The notes under the pieces: generated by a model | Seen by the model: the letters and a program-made list of their open reading frames with translations, nothing else | Told to the model about the DNA's origin: nothing | Database searches by the model: none | DNA from: Candidatus Scatonaster coprocaballi | GTDB taxonomy: Bacteria > Bacillota > Clostridia > Saccharofermentanales > Saccharofermentanaceae | Direction: 5' to 3' | Length of the DNA: 55,919 nt | NCBI GenBank assembly: GCA_018064475.1 | Contig: JAGHVD010000072.1 | Coordinates: forward strand, 1-55,919 | Shown: positions 54,801 through 55,919 of the stretch, in pieces | How the letters are laid out: every line of letters starts with the position of its first letter | How positions within the stretch are numbered: the stretch's first letter is position 1 | Program-made: the position numbers and the translations under genes

Positions 54801-55240
54801 AGCATCTCGGGAGATACGTCGTAACGATAGAAATCTCCCAACACTTCATCCACACTTCTCACGAATCCAACTCGTTCAGAGAAGTGGGAAAGAAGTGAGA
54901 AATCTTCTTTATCTTCTTGGAGAATACGATGGATCAGAATCGTGCGTTCTACAGATGACATCGTCTTCCCGCCAACACCACCGACTTCACTTAATACACG
55001 ATATGCAAATCGGGAAAAACTAACGACATCAATCATCATGAAAGCCGATCCATCATCCTGTTTTCCACGTTTCGCTTGGAGAATCTCAATATATCGGCGT
55101 TCTACTTCCGCCTTCATCTTCTCTGGAACAATGATATATCCACGGCGGGTCGGCCACTGAATTGCTTCCTCGCAAATTCGGTCGAGTGCATGATCCATCA
55201 ATGTACTCGGGTGTATCCCACATAGCAAATGGAAACCCAT
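51881..55240 (-). CDS. addB: ATP-dependent nuclease subunit B
   Basis: Second AddAB subunit, 1119 residues, with an inactive helicase fold, Chi-recognition region and a C-terminal nuclease. The iron-sulfur cysteines are present: one in MCPYNFFSENIL and three in IDCGKCKMAFICNGD. The nuclease core shows GTIDRVDLN and RIVDYKTGTKEI. At the N-terminus, where Bacillus AddB has a Walker A, the sequence is LLCGIHPSTLMDHALDR, without the Gly-Lys-Thr core, so ATP binding there is unlikely. GGAGG precedes the ATG. It lies 37 bases after an acyl-CoA synthetase gene. Confidence 0.93.
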   Translation of the reverse strand: MGFHLLCGIHPSTLMDHALDRICEEAIQWPTRRGYIIVPEKMKAEVERRYIEILQAKRGKQDDGSAFMMIDVVSFSRFAYRVLSEVGGVGGKTMSSVERTILIHRILQEDKEDFSLLSHFSERVGFVRSVDEVLGDFYRYDVSPEMLTQIDRKDVDPITSQKITDFGVLMQKMDAMHQQYGFVPERFSMKRLIEVLKQFAAKDPSTKEWPLKRLSFLQDASVWILGFAENRVFTPEEFTIVSLLEQVTSKVTMTAVSESKDGTGTNDICHFGNQTVRAFAQKLPFASVTMVEERPKADFGLAQIASDYAARSASRREDLCAPVEIRVFQRVSDELEYVAARIRELVESGKMQYRDITVVLCESDKYNNGIHAAFAKYGLDVFLDSKSRLIGTSWMQYVQAILDMCCHNWRIPYVMNLLKSGFVAFPPEEVQRFENFCLAHGLRNKKKILDCVSYAKNDWEKQYLTRFAETLENLDQNLKSFTSARSCQARAIALHNLLMEKKSQLEYWVNEWSKGGNQEASLALAASYNVMDDALLALSGELGQFNISLDNFCNALISAVATQSLGKIPSFVDQVMVTDPSGAYRRPCKVMFVVGSNRKNFPYSSPSEGYLKNREREVIAEKLSIAFPNHAKDQSYADFFTACALLDTALERIEFTVQNSVEPSSVVLFLTENYPKIQTKVVNHLQLGDPRMILEARMKDYLREVITRRVEVDDDEMNDALYMWKTHFNMQSLSSENPQNTELQIPPELIDQHYHDNLHMSVSGVEKYVMCPYNFFSENILNLQEREVQMVKPTEMGTIAHSIMELALNEYHDQFFGTENQEERQKIHASYLNRDKRAWAEELLVVAKEREPFAYSEDIAMQTEADTKLLRAASETLQEIFEQIDPDSYVPVEFEMKFGLDGLPGYEMNLQDGRSVTFNGTIDRVDLNQETKEFRIVDYKTGTKEIAYDALYAGASVQLPAYMHMYQKMHPGYAPTGVSYMHVTSAKNKTALLDERLDPESVAKAKGQATQDAYGKKAFFMQAASEDMTLAGELAIERIRDNCEQIFSGTFPSRPGRYTETATIDCGKCKMAFICNGDIDHRRYRDLNKLPESSDGKSKNKEARYWKAVKGEQEDETNS

Positions 55241-55277
55241 AACTGTACCTCCTTCTATTGATCAAGATCGATCATGA

Positions 55278-55919
55278 TCAGAGGGTATCGAGGTTCTGTC
55301 CGTTCGCCGCTTTCATCGTCGTACCAGAAGCCGAAAGCTTATCTTCTATCGCTTTCTGTTCCTGTGGTCGTTTCACCTTCAAGGTCGTCGTCTTCACCAT
55401 CTCTGTCTCAGAGAATACGAAATATCGAATTACCTTGTATGACGGCATCTGATGGTTCACATCTTTCACCTTGGCATTCAGATACTCTCGAATCGCCTTG
55501 TCACCGGCCGTCGTATCCGGAACCGGAAGATTCTTTCCGATTTCCTGACGATCGATCAGTAACTTCGCGCAGATCTCTACGGCATCATGCTCATCCTTGG
55601 CACCCCAGACAAACGTCTCTTTGACACCCGGAATATTGTTAAGGAGTGACTCCATCTCTTCCGGGAAAGCCTTCTTTCCGTTCGTCAGAACGATCATAGA
55701 CTTTACGCGTCCGGTGATATGGAGACATCCCTTCTTGTCGAGATAGCCCATATCGCCAGTGTGGAACCATCCATCCGGTTCCAACGCTTCGGCCGTTGCC
55801 TCAGGATTCTCGTAGTAACCCTGCATCACACAATCACTCTTACATAGTATCTCACCGACTGCACCATTTTTGGTACTCTCAGAATCAATTTTAACTTCTA
55901 CACCAGTTAATGGACGACC
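55278..55919 (-). CDS. AMP-dependent acyl-CoA synthetase, C-terminal part (cut by the window edge)
   Basis: The frame is open to the right edge, so the gene begins outside the window. The visible 213 residues hold the end of the adenylation domain: GRPLTGVEVKI, then GYYENPEATAEAL, the motif DGWFHTGDMGYLDKKG (ATP-binding Asp), the hinge HITGRVKSMIVLTNGKKAFPEEME, and a C-terminal helix region with a Lys-rich end. These match long-chain fatty acid-CoA ligases, which join fatty acids to CoA through an acyl-AMP. It lies 37 bases upstream of addB and may be co-transcribed with it. Confidence 0.88.
   Translation of the reverse strand, partial: GRPLTGVEVKIDSESTKNGAVGEILCKSDCVMQGYYENPEATAEALEPDGWFHTGDMGYLDKKGCLHITGRVKSMIVLTNGKKAFPEEMESLLNNIPGVKETFVWGAKDEHDAVEICAKLLIDRQEIGKNLPVPDTTAGDKAIREYLNAKVKDVNHQMPSYKVIRYFVFSETEMVKTTTLKVKRPQEQKAIEDKLSASGTTMKAANGQNLDTL

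Overview
The window is a stretch of bacterial chromosome, most likely from a monoderm Clostridia-type Firmicute. The support is a vegetative sigma-70 factor with a short N-terminus, an S-box (SAM-I) riboswitch ahead of metK, a tandem array matching the Spo0A-box consensus, AddAB instead of RecBCD, mini-RNase III beside cysS, a Tad pilus locus without secretin genes, and an Rnf-like operon. I cannot name the genus from sequence alone. Almost all genes lie on the minus strand. Plus-strand exceptions are the left-edge DUF58/DUF4129 pair, a tyrosine phosphatase, the Tad operon and tRNA adenosine deaminase.

Layout, left to right. 1-2.1 kb: end of a DUF58 gene and a DUF4129 membrane protein whose stop codon lies inside the end hairpin of a decayed IS200/IS605 element. 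2.1-8.6 kb (minus): a lipoprotein, a broken BceA-like ABC ATPase, ROK glucokinase, a two-TM protein, clpX, tig and tRNA-Arg(ACG). 8.6-14.9 kb (minus): response regulator, three ABC ATPases, two permeases and a histidine kinase, resembling antimicrobial-peptide sensing and resistance loci; the third ATPase and the kinase have their own promoter. 15-20.8 kb: tyrosine phosphatase, then cysE-cysS-mrnC-rlmB-lipoprotein (minus) behind a structured leader or 6S-like RNA. 20.8-24.8 kb: comF, a RecD2-like helicase with a cysteine cluster, and metK with its S-box. 24.85-30.1 kb (plus): Tad operon preceded by Spo0A-like boxes, with a P-loop-less TadZ-like protein, CpaF, a fused TadB-TadC, an Flp pilin and a DUF6382/FHA protein.

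30.1-39.1 kb (minus): proA-rpiB-upp and the ATP synthase operon, in which no separate delta gene exists and a delta C-terminal-like domain is fused to the alpha subunit. 39.1-39.5 kb: a non-coding gap with a cluster of DnaA boxes. 39.5-47.4 kb (minus): a zinc-ribbon membrane protein, sigA, and an Rnf-like set rnfC-rnfD-rnfG plus one protein that looks like RnfE and RnfA fused, followed by an RNA methyltransferase where rnfB would be expected. 47.5-55.9 kb: tadA (plus), then addA, addB and the end of an acyl-CoA synthetase (minus).

The most unusual items are the streamlined Rnf-like complex (fused E/A, no B, altered flavin-attachment motifs), the delta-alpha ATP synthase fusion, the compact Tad system under possible Spo0A control, the DnaA-box cluster, and the structured RNA upstream of cysE.
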